From Bradyrhizobium icense (GTDB lineage: Bacteria > Pseudomonadota > Alphaproteobacteria > Rhizobiales > Xanthobacteraceae), in contig NZ_CP016428.1 of the NCBI RefSeq assembly GCF_001693385.1, positions 2,728,001 through 2,792,000 on the forward strand: 64,000 nucleotides of DNA, given 5' to 3'. The number at the start of each line of letters is the position of its first letter. Position 1 is the first letter of the stretch. A program made the translations under genes and the position numbers. Positions 7,805 to 17,749 of this stretch are shown here, piece by piece. The notes below the pieces were generated by a model. The model saw only the letters and a program-made list of their open reading frames with translations. It did not search any database and was not told the origin of the DNA.

Positions 7805-9841
7805 TCAGGCTTCCCTTCCCGAGCCCAGGGGGATCGATATGAACAGCGTTGTGCCAACGCCCGGCTCTGATTCTATGGCGATCATACCGCCAATCAAGTT
7901 CAATCGCTCGCGCATTCCAGAAAGGCCTAGTCTGCCAGAGGCTTTCCTTTCGTTTTCGGACGGTGCGGCCCCTTCGGGAGAAAATCCGACGCCATCGTCC
8001 TCGACCACAGCGCGCAATTCGTGGAGTCGTTGATCGATTACGACGCTGACGTTTTGCGCCTTCGCGTGCTTGAGAATGTTGGTCAACGCCTCCTGGATTG
8101 CACGATAGACCGCTATCTCGATGTCCAAGGGGACGGGATTAGGGGGTCCGAGGATCTGAAGGTCCACTTTAATGTGGAATCGGCGGCTCCATTCCGAGCA
8201 GAGCGCCTTTACCGCGTCGTGAAGTCCAAGGTCGTCGAGAGCCGTCGGTCGCAGGTCCGTCGCGACCCGATGAAGGTCACGTCCGATTCCGTTAGCCAGA
8301 GTTTGGAGCCAGAGAACGCGATCCGCGCGACCACGATCCACGCCTGGTCCAATGCTGTGCTCGAGGTTCTTGAGCCCTAGCAGTAATCCTGTCACGCTCT
8401 GTCCGATTTGATCATGAAGCTCGCGGGCAATCCGGCGTCGTTCGTTCTCCTCGGCGACCGAAAGCCGGCGCAGCAACTTGATGCGCTCAATTTCGGCTTG
8501 CTTGGCCGCATCGATATCCATGACAACGCCAAAAACGATGTCGTGCATGTCGGGATTGACCTGCGAGGGACGCCCCGTCACCCGACGCCAGCGGACATTA
8601 TGGTCGACGTCTCGCGTACGGAACTCGATGACTGTTGGCGTCTCATGCACGCTACCCTTCAATGCCTTGGCCACAAGGTCCCTGTCCGACGGATGGATGC
8701 CAGCAAGGAACAGCTCATGGGGATAGACGCGATCCCAGCTCTCGCCAAGTCGGGCCGGAAGGTTCAGAAGGTCTTGCGCACGATGCGAAACAAGCACCTC
8801 TCCGCTCTTCAAGTTCCAGTTGAAGACGCCCAATTCTGCAGCCTCGATGGCGAACTTGCGACGCTCCTCACTTAGACCCAACGCGATAGCCGCTTGCGCT
8901 TCCTGCGCACGACGCCGTTGCGCCAGGTCAATACTGGTGAGCCAGGCTAGGGCGACTGCGAGTGCAATGCTGACGGCGCCGCCACCCGCCAACAGATATT
9001 GTGACCTTCGTACTGGTGCATTCAGGGATTCGGTCGGCAGTCCGAGATGAACAGACCATCCGCCCGTTCCAGGAAGCGAGCGATACACTGCGTCGACTTC
9101 GACGCCTTCCAGTGTGCGGCCGACGTATGCTCCCTCGGAGCCACGCTGAATGGCTCCCCGAACCGATTCACTGGCTGGCCGTCCAAGCTCGAACTCCTCC
9201 TTGATCGTCCGCGCAACGATATTCCCCTTGGCATCGGCGACCAGGCCAACCCAGCCTTTTGGCGCACCAGCGCTGCGGAGGATCTGACTTACAGCATCAG
9301 GAACGAGAGCGATCGTCAGGACAAAGGTGATCCGTTCATCCCGCTTGACGGGAGCCCGCAAGGCGACAAGTCGCTTTCCGGAAATAGGACCCAGCGGGCC
9401 AATGCCGCCGATTGCAGCCTTTTGCGTCTGCACCACCTTGTTGAAATTCTCCCGGTCGGCCGTTGCTCCCAGTTGGGTCCCCATCGGCCGAAGGAGATTG
9501 AGAACCTGCCGGCCCTCGGTATCGACGAGTTCGATCGTTTCCCAGAGCGGATGCGCATCCTTGAGCCGCTTAGCCTCGCGGTAAAACATCTCCAGATCAG
9601 GTTGATCCAGCGAAGCGGAAGCAGCCAGCGCTTCCGCCAGTTCGACCTGAGTGGCGAGTTCTGCAGTAACGCGGCTGGCAACACGGTCGAGGGCCTCGAA
9701 GGCGGCCAGTCGCGCGGCATTGCGATCTTGCCGCGCATTCAGGAAGGCAACCCAGCCTCCAAACAAAAGTACGGGAATAGCAGCAGCCATCACCAGCAGG
9801 ATCAGTGACCGGCCTGCCATGCTTGAGGTCGATAGAGCCAT
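7805..9841 (-). CDS. NarX-type sensor histidine kinase with Cache and PAS domains
   Basis: The 678-residue membrane kinase starts with a transmembrane helix (about residues 10-32), an extracytoplasmic Cache-like sensor region to about residue 280, and a second transmembrane helix (about 283-303). A PAS domain (about 325-445) precedes a HisKA_3 dimerisation helix with the phospho-acceptor in RRIARELHDQIGQSVTGLLLGL, and a HATPase domain with VEDDGVGFSP and GRLGLSGMRERL near the C-terminus. This is the NarX/DegS/UhpB class that signals to LuxR-type regulators such as the gene one base downstream. The ligand is not deducible from sequence. Confidence 0.92.
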   Translation of the reverse strand: MALSTSSMAGRSLILLVMAAAIPVLLFGGWVAFLNARQDRNAARLAAFEALDRVASRVTAELATQVELAEALAASASLDQPDLEMFYREAKRLKDAHPLWETIELVDTEGRQVLNLLRPMGTQLGATADRENFNKVVQTQKAAIGGIGPLGPISGKRLVALRAPVKRDERITFVLTIALVPDAVSQILRSAGAPKGWVGLVADAKGNIVARTIKEEFELGRPASESVRGAIQRGSEGAYVGRTLEGVEVDAVYRSLPGTGGWSVHLGLPTESLNAPVRRSQYLLAGGGAVSIALAVALAWLTSIDLAQRRRAQEAQAAIALGLSEERRKFAIEAAELGVFNWNLKSGEVLVSHRAQDLLNLPARLGESWDRVYPHELFLAGIHPSDRDLVAKALKGSVHETPTVIEFRTRDVDHNVRWRRVTGRPSQVNPDMHDIVFGVVMDIDAAKQAEIERIKLLRRLSVAEENERRRIARELHDQIGQSVTGLLLGLKNLEHSIGPGVDRGRADRVLWLQTLANGIGRDLHRVATDLRPTALDDLGLHDAVKALCSEWSRRFHIKVDLQILGPPNPVPLDIEIAVYRAIQEALTNILKHAKAQNVSVVIDQRLHELRAVVEDDGVGFSPEGAAPSENERKASGRLGLSGMRERLNLIGGMIAIESEPGVGTTLFISIPLGSGREA

Positions 9842-10057
9842 GGCGATTCTTCCTGAGCCTGCGACGCAGTAACCGTGCAGTAACCGTTACGACTCATATC
9901 GCTCAAAGGATCATCAAGGAAGGCTGTTTGGCTGTCGGAAAGTTCCGCTCGGCTGTAGGGAAAATCCCGACGGTGTGGGTCTGGACCCCGACTTCCAGGC
10001 CCTCACTAACCATGCTCAGACTCGCGCGGGAGGGCAGGCGCGGTCACGGAGAACGCT

Positions 10058-10855
10058 ATGCTACTTTCAGAAGGAATGACGGAAACGACTTCGACAAATC
10101 GTGCGGTCGCGCCGATCGAAGACAAGGCTGTTTCATCGTATGTGGCCAATGGCATCCTGCGGCAACTTTCCGAGCAGTGTCGCTCCGAAATACTGGCGCG
10201 GTCTGAGCACGTTACGCTGGCCAGGAGTCAGATCCTAGCCGAACGGAACGTCCTGCTGCCCTTTGCCTACTTTCTGGAAGGTGGGGCTGTGTCATTATTC
10301 GCACGTGCCGGCGCCGATCGCGCTCACGTTGAAGTAGGTACGTTGGGGGTTGGCGATTTTATCGGCATTCCCATTGTCCTAGGAGCCAGAATATCGCCAC
10401 ATCGGTGCATTGTTCAGGTGCCGGGCAATGCTCTGCGCATCAACTCAGATGAACTCGCCGCAGTTCAGGAAGCCTTGCCCGAGCTCCGTCGCGCGTTGCT
10501 TGCCTATGTTCATTCAGCGCTCATCCAAAGCTCTCAGCTGCTTGCGTGCAACACAAAGCACTCGCTGCGCGAACGACTCGCAAGATGGTTGCTGGTTACG
10601 AGCGACCTGCTGCAGGTGAGTCACATCCCTTTGACCCACGACGTATTGAGTCGGGCTATTGCGGTTCGCCGCGCCGGCGTCACGACCGAAATGGGAAGAA
10701 TGGAAGAAGCAGGGCTGATCCACAGAGAGCGCGGAAGCATCTCGATACTGGACAGGGAGGGATTGGCGAGCGCTTCATGCAGCTGCTATCGCCTGCTGCG
10801 TGTTCCCGCGAAGGCCTGCCAAACAGGTCAAATGATCGATGCGGTCACTCGGTGA
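10058..10855 (+). CDS. Crp/Fnr-family transcription regulator
   Basis: The 265-residue protein has a cyclic-nucleotide-binding-type beta barrel (about residues 30-150) and a C-terminal winged helix with the pattern LTHDVLSRAIAVRRAGVTTEMGRMEEAGLIHRERGSI, as in Crp/Fnr regulators. The N-terminal domain lacks the spaced cysteines of oxygen-sensing FNR proteins. Subgroup members with a similar non-canonical pocket are frequent in Bradyrhizobium. ATG 10058 has GGAG 7 bases upstream; a second ATG at 10076 is too close to its own Shine-Dalgarno. It is transcribed away from the sensor kinase gene, with about 215 bases between them. A Cys pair (CSCY) sits near the C-terminus. Confidence 0.88.
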   Translation: MLLSEGMTETTSTNRAVAPIEDKAVSSYVANGILRQLSEQCRSEILARSEHVTLARSQILAERNVLLPFAYFLEGGAVSLFARAGADRAHVEVGTLGVGDFIGIPIVLGARISPHRCIVQVPGNALRINSDELAAVQEALPELRRALLAYVHSALIQSSQLLACNTKHSLRERLARWLLVTSDLLQVSHIPLTHDVLSRAIAVRRAGVTTEMGRMEEAGLIHRERGSISILDREGLASASCSCYRLLRVPAKACQTGQMIDAVTR

Positions 10856-11298
10856 GCTGCGATGGAGGTGCGCGCAGGTCAGTTCGCTGTAGATCGCAGT
10901 GTACCGCGCCTTCAGGCCTGAACCAGTGACAAACCAAAGAAGTATCGAAGCCTGGTGCGCATCAAAGCAGACGCAAAGGAGCGTCAAATGGAAAGGTTCG
11001 ACGTCAACTGGCAGGCGCACTCATGGCCGGCCGCGACGCGCATGGGACCAGCGATGTCTTTCCGGCCGAACTCGTGACGCGGCCTGGCGCCAAGCAAACC
11101 GACTACCGGCTAAGGCCTGTGAGGCACTGGCCCTGCAGGAACAACATGAGGAAGAACTGGATGGTAGCTAGCTCCGAATGCGTAGGGTGGGCCGACGGCT
11201 TTACCGGTCTCATCGGGGCCGTAGCTCGCGGTAGAAGCGAAAAGTTGCGAGCAAGCCGCAAGTTCTCGTGAGGGCATCAAGCGTGAAGGAACGAGAAA
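10856..11298. other. Intergenic stretch, possible gene debris
   Basis: Short frames from 10899, 11023 and 10988 exist, but none shows a family pattern and they overlap each other. A ribosome-like AGGAG before ATG 10988 opens only a 29-codon frame. Given the many broken genes nearby, this is probably worn coding DNA plus the promoter of the PRC-barrel gene at 11299. Confidence 0.35.
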
Positions 11299-12015
11299 AT
11301 GACAGGATACCGATCATTTGCATGCTGGATGTTAGCCGCGGTAGTCGCACTAGGACTTTGCTCCGGCGCAGGAGCAGATACCGATCAGAAGACGGAGCAG
11401 CAGCTGCCGTCGGAGCAAACGCTGTATGCAGGATGGCGCAGTTCCCAGATCCTCGGAAGCCACATCTTTTCGAAGAAAGGCGAGTATCTCGGTAGGGTAC
11501 GCAACATAGTCGTTGCTGATAATGGCCAGGTGAGAGCGCTCATCGCGGAGGAGGCTGGCATCGGTATCACGCCAGAGTTTGTTTTTCGGCTCCCATGGGA
11601 GGACGTGGTCAAGCCGGTGCGTGGAGGCGCACTGATTGCAGATCTGACGGACGTCAGATCGCGGCAATATGGACTGTTTCCCTTACCGCTTGGCGAGCCC
11701 GACGAGAATAAGCCGCACGTCGAAGATTTCCTTGTAACGAAAGTGCTTGGAGATTACGCGCGGCTGCAAACCGGAGCGGGCTATGGTCTGGTCAAGGATG
11801 TGGTCTTCTCGCAGCATGGCCGGATGCTTGCGGTGCTCATCGCGCGAGATGCGGCCCAGGGCGGAGGTACGCTCGCCTTTCCGTATCCCGGCCGTACTGG
11901 ACGATGGAGTCCAAGCGCGAGCTACTACGGCCTGCCGTTCGTAACGGCGGAACAGGCGGATCGTGCCGGGCTGCAGGTTGACTCGAAGAGATTCGAGGAC
12001 CGGGGCGCCGGCTAG
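11299..12015 (+). CDS. Secreted protein with two PRC-barrel domains
   Basis: The 238-residue product has a signal peptide (MLAAVVALGLCSGAGA region, about residues 11-26) and two PRC-barrel repeats. The first, at about 45-120, reads GWRSSQILGSHIFSKKGEYLGRVRNIVVADNGQVRALI. The second, at about 145-225, reads VTKVLGDYARLQTGAGYGLVKDVVFSQHGRMLAVLI. It is probably periplasmic. The domain is the same type as in the protein at 4558-5049, so the region encodes two secreted PRC-barrel proteins on opposite strands. PRC domains can bind RNA-processing or photosynthetic partners in other systems, but no partner is evident here. Confidence 0.82.
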   Translation: MTGYRSFACWMLAAVVALGLCSGAGADTDQKTEQQLPSEQTLYAGWRSSQILGSHIFSKKGEYLGRVRNIVVADNGQVRALIAEEAGIGITPEFVFRLPWEDVVKPVRGGALIADLTDVRSRQYGLFPLPLGEPDENKPHVEDFLVTKVLGDYARLQTGAGYGLVKDVVFSQHGRMLAVLIARDAAQGGGTLAFPYPGRTGRWSPSASYYGLPFVTAEQADRAGLQVDSKRFEDRGAG

Positions 12016-12178
12016 TGCGAGTCCAATTCAGGACGCAGGCGAGCGCCTTGACACGTTGCCGCGTCTCGAGTCGCCGCCAGCTGGCGCAGCAACCATGAGC
12101 CGCTACGTTGCCGTACAAACTGGCGAGCAAGTACTGTCTTCCACGAAGGGTTAACTTTGCTGATGATGGGTTTGCGCA

Positions 12179-12391
12179 ATGGACACCAAACAGCGTCCCG
12201 CTGCGTCTGACACGGATGTCCTCATCGCGTCGATCGAGGAAGCGCAGCGCATCCTTTCCATTTACGCCAGCGGATATCCGCGGCGTGATCAGGACGAGCT
12301 GCTCAGAATGCTCGAGTTTATCCTGTGTGAACCGGCCGTGAATCGGGCGGTGCAAACCTTGAAAGCGAGGGCCCGACTGACCGTAGTCTAG
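12179..12391 (+). CDS. Small hypothetical protein
   Basis: A 70-residue frame starts at ATG 12179, about 160 bases after the PRC-barrel gene. The product is soluble and mostly helical by composition: SDTDVLIASIEEAQRILSIYASGYPRR, then DELLRMLEFILCEPAVNRAVQTLKAR. The amphipathic helix pattern and balanced charge look like a real protein rather than an accidental frame. I do not recognise the family. Confidence 0.5.
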   Translation: MDTKQRPAASDTDVLIASIEEAQRILSIYASGYPRRDQDELLRMLEFILCEPAVNRAVQTLKARARLTVV

Positions 12392-12472
12392 TCACAGAGG
12401 ACCAGTTGCAATCGTTCCGATGCGGCGCCCTCAGCGGTGGAAGACGCAGAGCTTTTCAAGACGCCTAGCCGT

Positions 12473-12739
12473 TCAGTCCCCATACCCTCTCGATCCAGCC
12501 AAATACGAATAGCACAAACAAACTAATGGCAGTGGCAGTGCCACGAGCAGCCACGCTCCGGGGGCGCACGCGATGCCGAGTCCGGCCGGTATCCATACGG
12601 TAGCCGCAGTGGTCAGTCCGTGAACAGTATTGGCTTATTGGCTTTTCGATCGCGCAGGATCACTCGTGCACCCATGAATGAACCCCGCTCCGGTAAGGAC
12701 TGCACCAGCGAATTTGGTTCGAAGCCACTTGTCCGTCAT
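12473..12739 (-). pseudogene. MgtC/SapB-family membrane protein fragment
   Basis: Minus-strand reading across three frames gives MgtC landmarks in order: FAGAVLTGAGFI (frame A), GARVILRDRKAN (frame B), then VHGLTTAATVWIPAGLGIACA and a Leu/Val-rich helix ending at TGA 12475-12473 (frame C). MgtC proteins contain exactly this succession, a GxGFLGAGVI-like segment followed by GLTTAATxW. Two frameshifts are needed and the N-terminal helices are missing, so it is a dead 3' fragment. MgtC-family proteins regulate membrane ATPases and magnesium or acid stress adaptation. Confidence 0.65.
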
Positions 12740-12836
12740 CGTACCGCGCCTGTCGGCTGGCCGTCGGGAGATCTCGGAACGTCTGATTTGACCTCTGGTT
12801 GAAGCTTCACGACAGAGACAAACAAGGAGTTCTGCC

Positions 12837-12968
12837 ATGAAGTTCAGCCGCCGATCGGCCGCGCTGGCCACCGCAGCAGTTTGTCGCGCTAGCGGCGGTG
12901 GCCGCTCCAAACCTGTAAGGTCAAAGCGCTCATCTTCGCCCTTAAAGGCGATGTTGGCGCCACATTGA
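12837..12968 (+). pseudogene. Truncated gene start (Arg-rich leader)
   Basis: An AAGGAG ribosome site precedes ATG 12837. The frame begins MKFSRRSAALATAAV, which resembles the start of an exported-protein leader, then degrades into Arg/Ser-rich sequence and stops at TGA 12966-12968. In the other frames the following bases read VALAAVAAPNL and KALIFALKGDVGAT, as if a longer exported protein had suffered frameshifts. I take this as the 5' end of a destroyed gene. The parent family is not recognisable. Confidence 0.3.
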
Positions 12969-12989
12969 GGGAGGGCTCCCGCGCCTCTT

Positions 12990-14626
12990 TCAATCATCGG
13001 TCTGAAGGCGCGATTTCTGCACCAAAAGCACGGTCAACAGTGGCGCCAGTACTCCGATCAAGGCCACAGTGACCAGAAGCCAGCCGAGCTGGCTGTAATC
13101 AGCGGGCACCTGGACTGTGCCGGTCGCTCGGTCTTTAACCTCGCGAGTCACCAAGAATATCTGGTTCAAATATTTCGTAAGCAAACTGCTGGCCGTCAGC
13201 GCCATATTAGTGAACGAGGCCATCACCGCAAAGAACGTTGCCTTGAGATCGGCCGGTGCATTGCGCGCGATCCAGGTCAACAGGGGGATCATCGCGACCT
13301 GGCCCAGGGGAGATTCGAGTGTGGTATCCATAATCGCGATGAAATGCGCATCGACCACGCCGCCAGTAAGGCGTGCAGTCCACTCCTGACGTCGTAGTAA
13401 AGCCCGATGTTAGGCAGGGCCAGAACACCGGAGGCAAGCGTCAGCAGAATAACAATATAGGCGATTGATCGGCTCGCCATCAGCGGTCTCAGCAGCACCA
13501 TGCCTATGAGCGTGAGACAAGATGCAATCAGCGAAAGCACGGACAGGAACTGCTGGTCGAAACGGAGTTGATCGATCATGAACCACGTTGCTCCTGCGCC
13601 TGGCAGCGGAACCGCGCGAAACACGAAAATGATAAGCGCAGTGCCGATCAGCGCACGCGCCTTGGCAGGTGGCAGTTTCTGGACCAGCTGGTAGATAAGC
13701 ATCGTGATAATTGCCATCGATCCACAGAACACGATCTCCTGTGCCAGCGGTGTATCGCTGATGCCGATAGCCAGCGTTAGCGCCACAAATGCGGCGCCCC
13801 CACCAAACATCCAGTAGTTGGGCTCTGTTGTTTGACCCGGCGAATAGACCAGCCGCTCGGCGTCATCCGCTTTAAACCCCTGTTCTCGCAGTCGCCTCGC
13901 GCGTGCAGCAAGCATTACTTGAGACAGCATCACGCCGCTGACTGACACCAGAGGGATGGCAAGCGCCATTGCGTAGATGCGAGCGTAGACATCCGCCTTC
14001 TGGCTTTGTTCAAGGTTCTCCACACCGGCAAACATCACAATATTGAGCAGCGCGACGAACACCAGACCGCCTACTAGCGCGATGCGGCCGAGGGTCTGCA
14101 TCGTGGTATGGAGCGCCTTGATCTCCACTTCAGACAGCGGTTGGCCGTTGGCGCGGACTCGAGGCACCGCTTCAACCGACATGGCATCCGCAACCGTGTC
14201 CTGGACTACATAGCCGGCTGGTGCCAGTAGGCTGCTCACCACGAACCAGGCTTCCACACTCATCAATTCGCGCATTGCCGCAGTATGTATGATGAGTGCG
14301 TACATGATGCCGAGGCTTGCGGCGATCAGCGCTGCACCCAAATAGACCAGGAGTGCCTTCCAGCGCCAAACCAAATCGACCAGGTGGCCAAGTGGCATTT
14401 TCAACGCCCACGGCAGCCCCGCCCAAAACGTGAGCGCGGCCAAGAACGCGGCCGTAAGCCCGAGGTACTCCTTGACAAAGAACGTTCCGACGATGCCGGT
14501 CAACCCGGAAATCCCGGCCGCGAAATAGACCATTAGCGGCGGCAGAAACGACCAGCGCAGTTGTCGAAAAATATCAATGAACGTTCGTTTGAACCACTCT
14601 TGTGCCGCCGCCAGCATGTTTCCCAT
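12990..14626 (-). pseudogene. BT1/folate-biopterin-type MFS transporter broken by a one-base frameshift
   Basis: Read from ATG 14626 (MGNMLAAAQEWFKRTF) the protein has about ten hydrophobic segments until the frame shifts near 13388-13389 and terminates at 13289. The other frame continues perfectly as QEWTARLTGGVVDAHF, then MDTTLESPLGQVAMIPLLTW and two more helices to 12990. Restoring one base after the GT of a GACGT_CAG stretch rejoins both parts into a protein of about 545 residues. The DTTLES/GQVAMIPLLTW block and overall layout suggest the BT1-like branch of the major facilitator superfamily; the substrate is unknown. The lesion is recent in character (one indel, otherwise intact) or could be a sequencing error. 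Confidence 0.75.
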
Positions 14627-14647
14627 CTCTCTCGGTTCGCCCACCAA

Positions 14648-15316
14648 CGAAGATACGGCAGGACGTAGGTGCTAGCGCCTTCGTCGCAAAGCAGTTTTAG
14701 AGTAAGCCTCACCGCCGGAGCCGTGCCAGAATCAGCGGAGACGGGTAGCGAGTTGCCACCACGATCTTACGTCTGTCGAAATCGGCCGCAGCCAATTGCC
14801 AGCGAGCACTCCACAGCGAGTTTAACCTTTTCGCTGTGTTCTTGCGACCGCTCAGGAACAGCTTGCGAGCAGCGCGAGCGTAACCGCCCTCCAACTGCAC
14901 CCAGCGGCAGTGCTCCGAAAGGCGAGCTGGGTTCTTTTTGACAACTTACAAAGTGGCCCTGCCTCATTGGCCTGAAAGGCAACGATGGAATGTCGCACCC
15001 GACGCTGGTCGGAAGAACCGGCAATATTCACGCACAGCATGTTGGCAGGGCTGCCGGCGAAGCGACGGATCCGAATGGGACTTGTTCGGCCCGCCAAATG
15101 ATGCCGCCCAAGCGCGCAATGCGATTCCCTTCGCCTTGCCTGCATAGTGATCGGCGCGTTCGATCACGCCCCGCGCGGAGGGTCTTAGGTCCAGCGCAAG
15201 TGCGCGTGCAACTGCCGATGGGATGATGTACTGTCTTTGACGCCATCGGTCTCTCCCACGGCCGAACAAAGCCGACGTACACAGCTCTTACATCAGACGT
15301 TCCCATATGCCGGCAA
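14648..15316. other. Non-coding stretch, no recognisable gene
   Basis: Short frames overlap on both strands without family pattern, hydrophobic structure or ribosome sites. Located between a broken transporter and a cytochrome c remnant, it is probably worn gene debris. I could not identify the parent genes. Confidence 0.35.
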
Positions 15317-15556
15317 TCATGCGGTTGAGCCTGCGAACTCCTCAGCGCGCCACGGCGTGTCCGAGTACCAAGCGGCAGCATCTATCTCCGCTGCTCTTGG
15401 CTGGCCTTCATAGGCCGGCATGTTCTCGGCGCGCCCCGTACGGCGCGGCAACGTTGGCTTCAACTCATCGTAGTTGGGGGCGATTTCGCCCTGTGCACCA
15501 GCAGCGACGAGAGTGTGACATAGCAAGCAATGGGCGGCTCTGCGGCGCGGATATGC
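15317..15556 (-). pseudogene. Class I cytochrome c remnant
   Basis: The minus-strand frame reads AHCLLCHTLVAAGAQG, then PNYDELKPTLPRR, then a short gap and MPAYEGQPRAAEIDAAAWYSDT. These are the three hallmarks of small class I c-type cytochromes: the CxxCH heme site (15515-15529), the GPNLDELKP-like segment, and the Met ligand in the GMPAY/F block followed by the C-terminal helix. The frame is closed by TAG just upstream, so there is no start codon or signal peptide, and the segment between heme site and Met ligand is shortened. It is a fragment without a route to the periplasm. Confidence 0.65.
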
Positions 15557-16553
15557 CTACCATCGTTCTGGGTTTGGAGCAGCGCGGGCAGAAAGCGAGC
15601 GGGCAGACCTGAGCGTGACGGCGCGCACGGTCGTGCCCGCAGCTATCGACCAAGTTGCCGAATAAGATCACCTGCCGCAAGAGTTTGTCTCACACAAAGC
15701 CTCATTGTAACCGCGTGAGCACGCCAGCCATAACGGGCCGTATCCGCGCTCGTTGGGAGTGTAGGCTTCCGGCTGCGTGTTCCCTTTCGCTGACGCGGCT
15801 CGCGATGAGGTAGCGACCGACGTCCGGTCGGTCGGCGCGACACAGGCAGAGTTGTCACGCCGACCTAAGCTGTAAGTATGCAGCGGAGCTGGTTGGTACC
15901 CGATGTCGCACGCGTTTCGATCCAGAATAGTAGCGCGACATGTTTTTCGGAGCTCGTAGCATTGCGTGGCGCTCAAAGATCGACCGCCGGCTATCGACAG
16001 CGAGTTGCTCCCCGAAGCGTGATGCGCTGTTCGGCACAGCTATCGTTCAGGCGGCCATGCGAAGTTCTGGTGAGTTCTATCGGCGGCGCTCTGCCGGACC
16101 TTCTGCATTTAAGCGTCGGGAAGAGGGTCTCCCTTCTTTAAGGCTCCCTCCGGCACCCCATCCAGCAGCATTCTTTCGCTCATTGGCCTAGGATTTCGAT
16201 CCTTGGCGTCATTCATTGCACCGCAGGCCACCTGAACGGCTTTCACTGCCTCAAGCTGTTCACCTCTGTGAGCGTACCACACATCCTGCAGGTGGCTTCG
16301 TCGCGCATTTCTGGCCACGTTACCAGCACCGCGTAGCCGGCCGCGAGCTTCTCGAATTCTGGATGCCGGCGAGCGTCTCCTCTGACAAGGATTGGACCTC
16401 TAGATTTTGCTAGTCGCCAACAGCGGCGGGCCCTCAATGTTCCTTGTAGCGAGTCATATTCAGTAAGTATTGCACTACTTTGATCGCAAAGAACTTTTTT
16501 GATACTTCGAATTTGAGTCCCTATCAAGTAACTCTAGCCCGACGGAGTTCCGC
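15557..16553. other. About 1 kb without a recognisable gene
   Basis: Many short frames are present on both strands, none with coding character. A minus-strand stretch near 16243-16410 (HPEFEKLAAGYAVLVTWPEMRD) reads like protein, but I cannot match it to a family. The last 100 bases before 16554 are AT-richer than the surroundings and may carry the old promoter of the copper-binding gene. Confidence 0.4.
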
Positions 16554-16955
16554 ATGCACGTTCAAGAGATGATTAGTACGCACCCTCAAGTGCGCGGCCA
16601 GACCAACGACGCCCTGATCCGCTGCATCGAAGAGTGTTACTCCTGTGCTCAGACCTGTACCTCCTGCGCCGACGCCTGCTTGGCTGGGGATAACGTGACA
16701 TCACTGACCTAATGCATCCGACTGAACTTGGACTGTGCTGATGTCTGCAACATCACGGGGCGCATTGCGACTCGCCGTACCGGCTCAGATGAAGATTATC
16801 CGTAGTATGCTGGACGCCTGCGCCGCTGCTTGTCGGCTGTGCGCCGAGGAATGTGAAAAGCATGCCAAATGCACGAACGCTGCCGTATCTGCGCCGAAGC
16901 CTGCCGCCGGTGCATGAGCCCATGCGAACAGGCCGCGCAGAGTATGAGGCATTGA
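16554..16955 (+). pseudogene. Four-helix-bundle copper-binding protein (Csp/DUF326-like), decayed
   Basis: The ORF opens as MHVQEMISTHPQVRG and shows the Cys-rich first helices (RCIEECYSCAQTCTSCADACLAGD) before a TAA at 16710-16712. The same frame continues past the stop with CIRLNLDCADVCNITGRIATRRTGSD. A second frame then gives RSMLDACAAACRLCAEECEKHAK, and a third gives HERCRICAEACRRCMSPCEQAAQSM to TGA 16953-16955. The ordered CxxxC repeats lining each helix are those of the four-helix copper storage proteins. One stop and at least two frameshifts make it non-functional. Csp-type proteins store or buffer Cu(I). Confidence 0.82.
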
Positions 16956-17089
16956 CATCGGGGACTCGCGCGGATGCCAGCGCTCGCTCTATACGAGCGT
17001 CGTGCTGGGAGGTGAAAACAGCGGCTAACGATTTGATGCCCTCGGCGGGCGTTTGATCACAAGACCGAGCCGCGATGAGGTTCGCGGCG

Positions 17090-17512
17090 TCAGCCGAGAG
17101 GTCGGGTTTGTCTGAAATGGAAACCGTTCGGAGTGAACCTGCGGGCCACGGCCCGCGCCTTGTCCTCGCATGTCTCCAACGCGATCTTCTGGGCGAGCAT
17201 GACATCTCCGATCGGCAGCGCGCCGATCGGCATGAAACACAAGCCCTCCTGCAGGCGACCTCTTTCGTCGATCTCGCACACGTTCACCGAGGCCCCGGCG
17301 TGGATCCTGTACCGCTTTCCGCTGTCGCTTCCGACGACCTCAAAGTAGCCCCGTCTGCCGAACTGCTCCAACTGGTTCGGCGACAGCCATTTTCGCAATA
17401 GCCGCAGCGATCGGCCCTCCGGCGTACCCTCGGAGCCGTGCCGGATGAAGAGGGCTCGCGTCGCTCTCTTGCGGGAGCGGCCACCTGGCGGCAGCGTTCG
17501 AAAGCCGAACAT
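17090..17512 (-). CDS. Conserved hypothetical protein
   Basis: The 140-residue soluble protein has a basic N-terminal half (RSLRLLRKWLSPNQLEQF) and a conserved-looking core, RRGYFEVVGSDSGKRYRIHAG then MNV-like VNVCEIDERGR, LCFMPIGALPIGDVMLAQKIALET. The core pattern is one I associate with a group of small uncharacterised alphaproteobacterial proteins. It is intact as read. It sits beside the other conserved hypothetical at 17528-17749, divided by only 15 bases and on the same strand, so the two may be co-transcribed. Confidence 0.65.
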   Translation of the reverse strand: MFGFRTLPPGGRSRKRATRALFIRHGSEGTPEGRSLRLLRKWLSPNQLEQFGRRGYFEVVGSDSGKRYRIHAGASVNVCEIDERGRLQEGLCFMPIGALPIGDVMLAQKIALETCEDKARAVARRFTPNGFHFRQTRPLG

Positions 17513-17527
17513 GTCAGAAAGACCCGA

Positions 17528-17749
17528 CTACCCGCCGACCAACCTGGGGAAGAAGACGGTTTCTTCCGCAGTGGGGTCAAAGGATCGGATCCGCGAGATC
17601 TGATCGGGACCTGTCCGGATCGCGGCGGTGAACGCGGCCTTCGTCAGTTCATAGAATCGCTGCTCCGCCTTCATCAGTTCTTGTGCGTCGTGGGAGTCGA
17701 AAAGATGACGGCTGTCGCCGGTGCGGTTCATCACGATCTGGATCGCCAT
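17528..17749 (-). CDS. Conserved hypothetical protein
   Basis: The 73-residue product from ATG 17749 (preceded by a GAGGA site) reads MAIQIVMNRTGDSRHLFD, a central helix (LMKAEQRFYELTKAAFTAAI), and a C-terminal block IRSFDPTAEETVFFPRLVGG. This start and end pattern recurs in small uncharacterised proteins of Rhizobiales, and the IRSFDP...ETVFFP...GG ending suggests a compact beta element. The frame also extends upstream to 17803, but that part has no family character. Function unknown. Confidence 0.65.
   Translation of the reverse strand: MAIQIVMNRTGDSRHLFDSHDAQELMKAEQRFYELTKAAFTAAIRTGPDQISRIRSFDPTAEETVFFPRLVGG

Noticed and set aside
12620..12802. A 60-codon plus-strand frame
   Set aside because: It is antisense to the MgtC fragment, which explains the sequence better.
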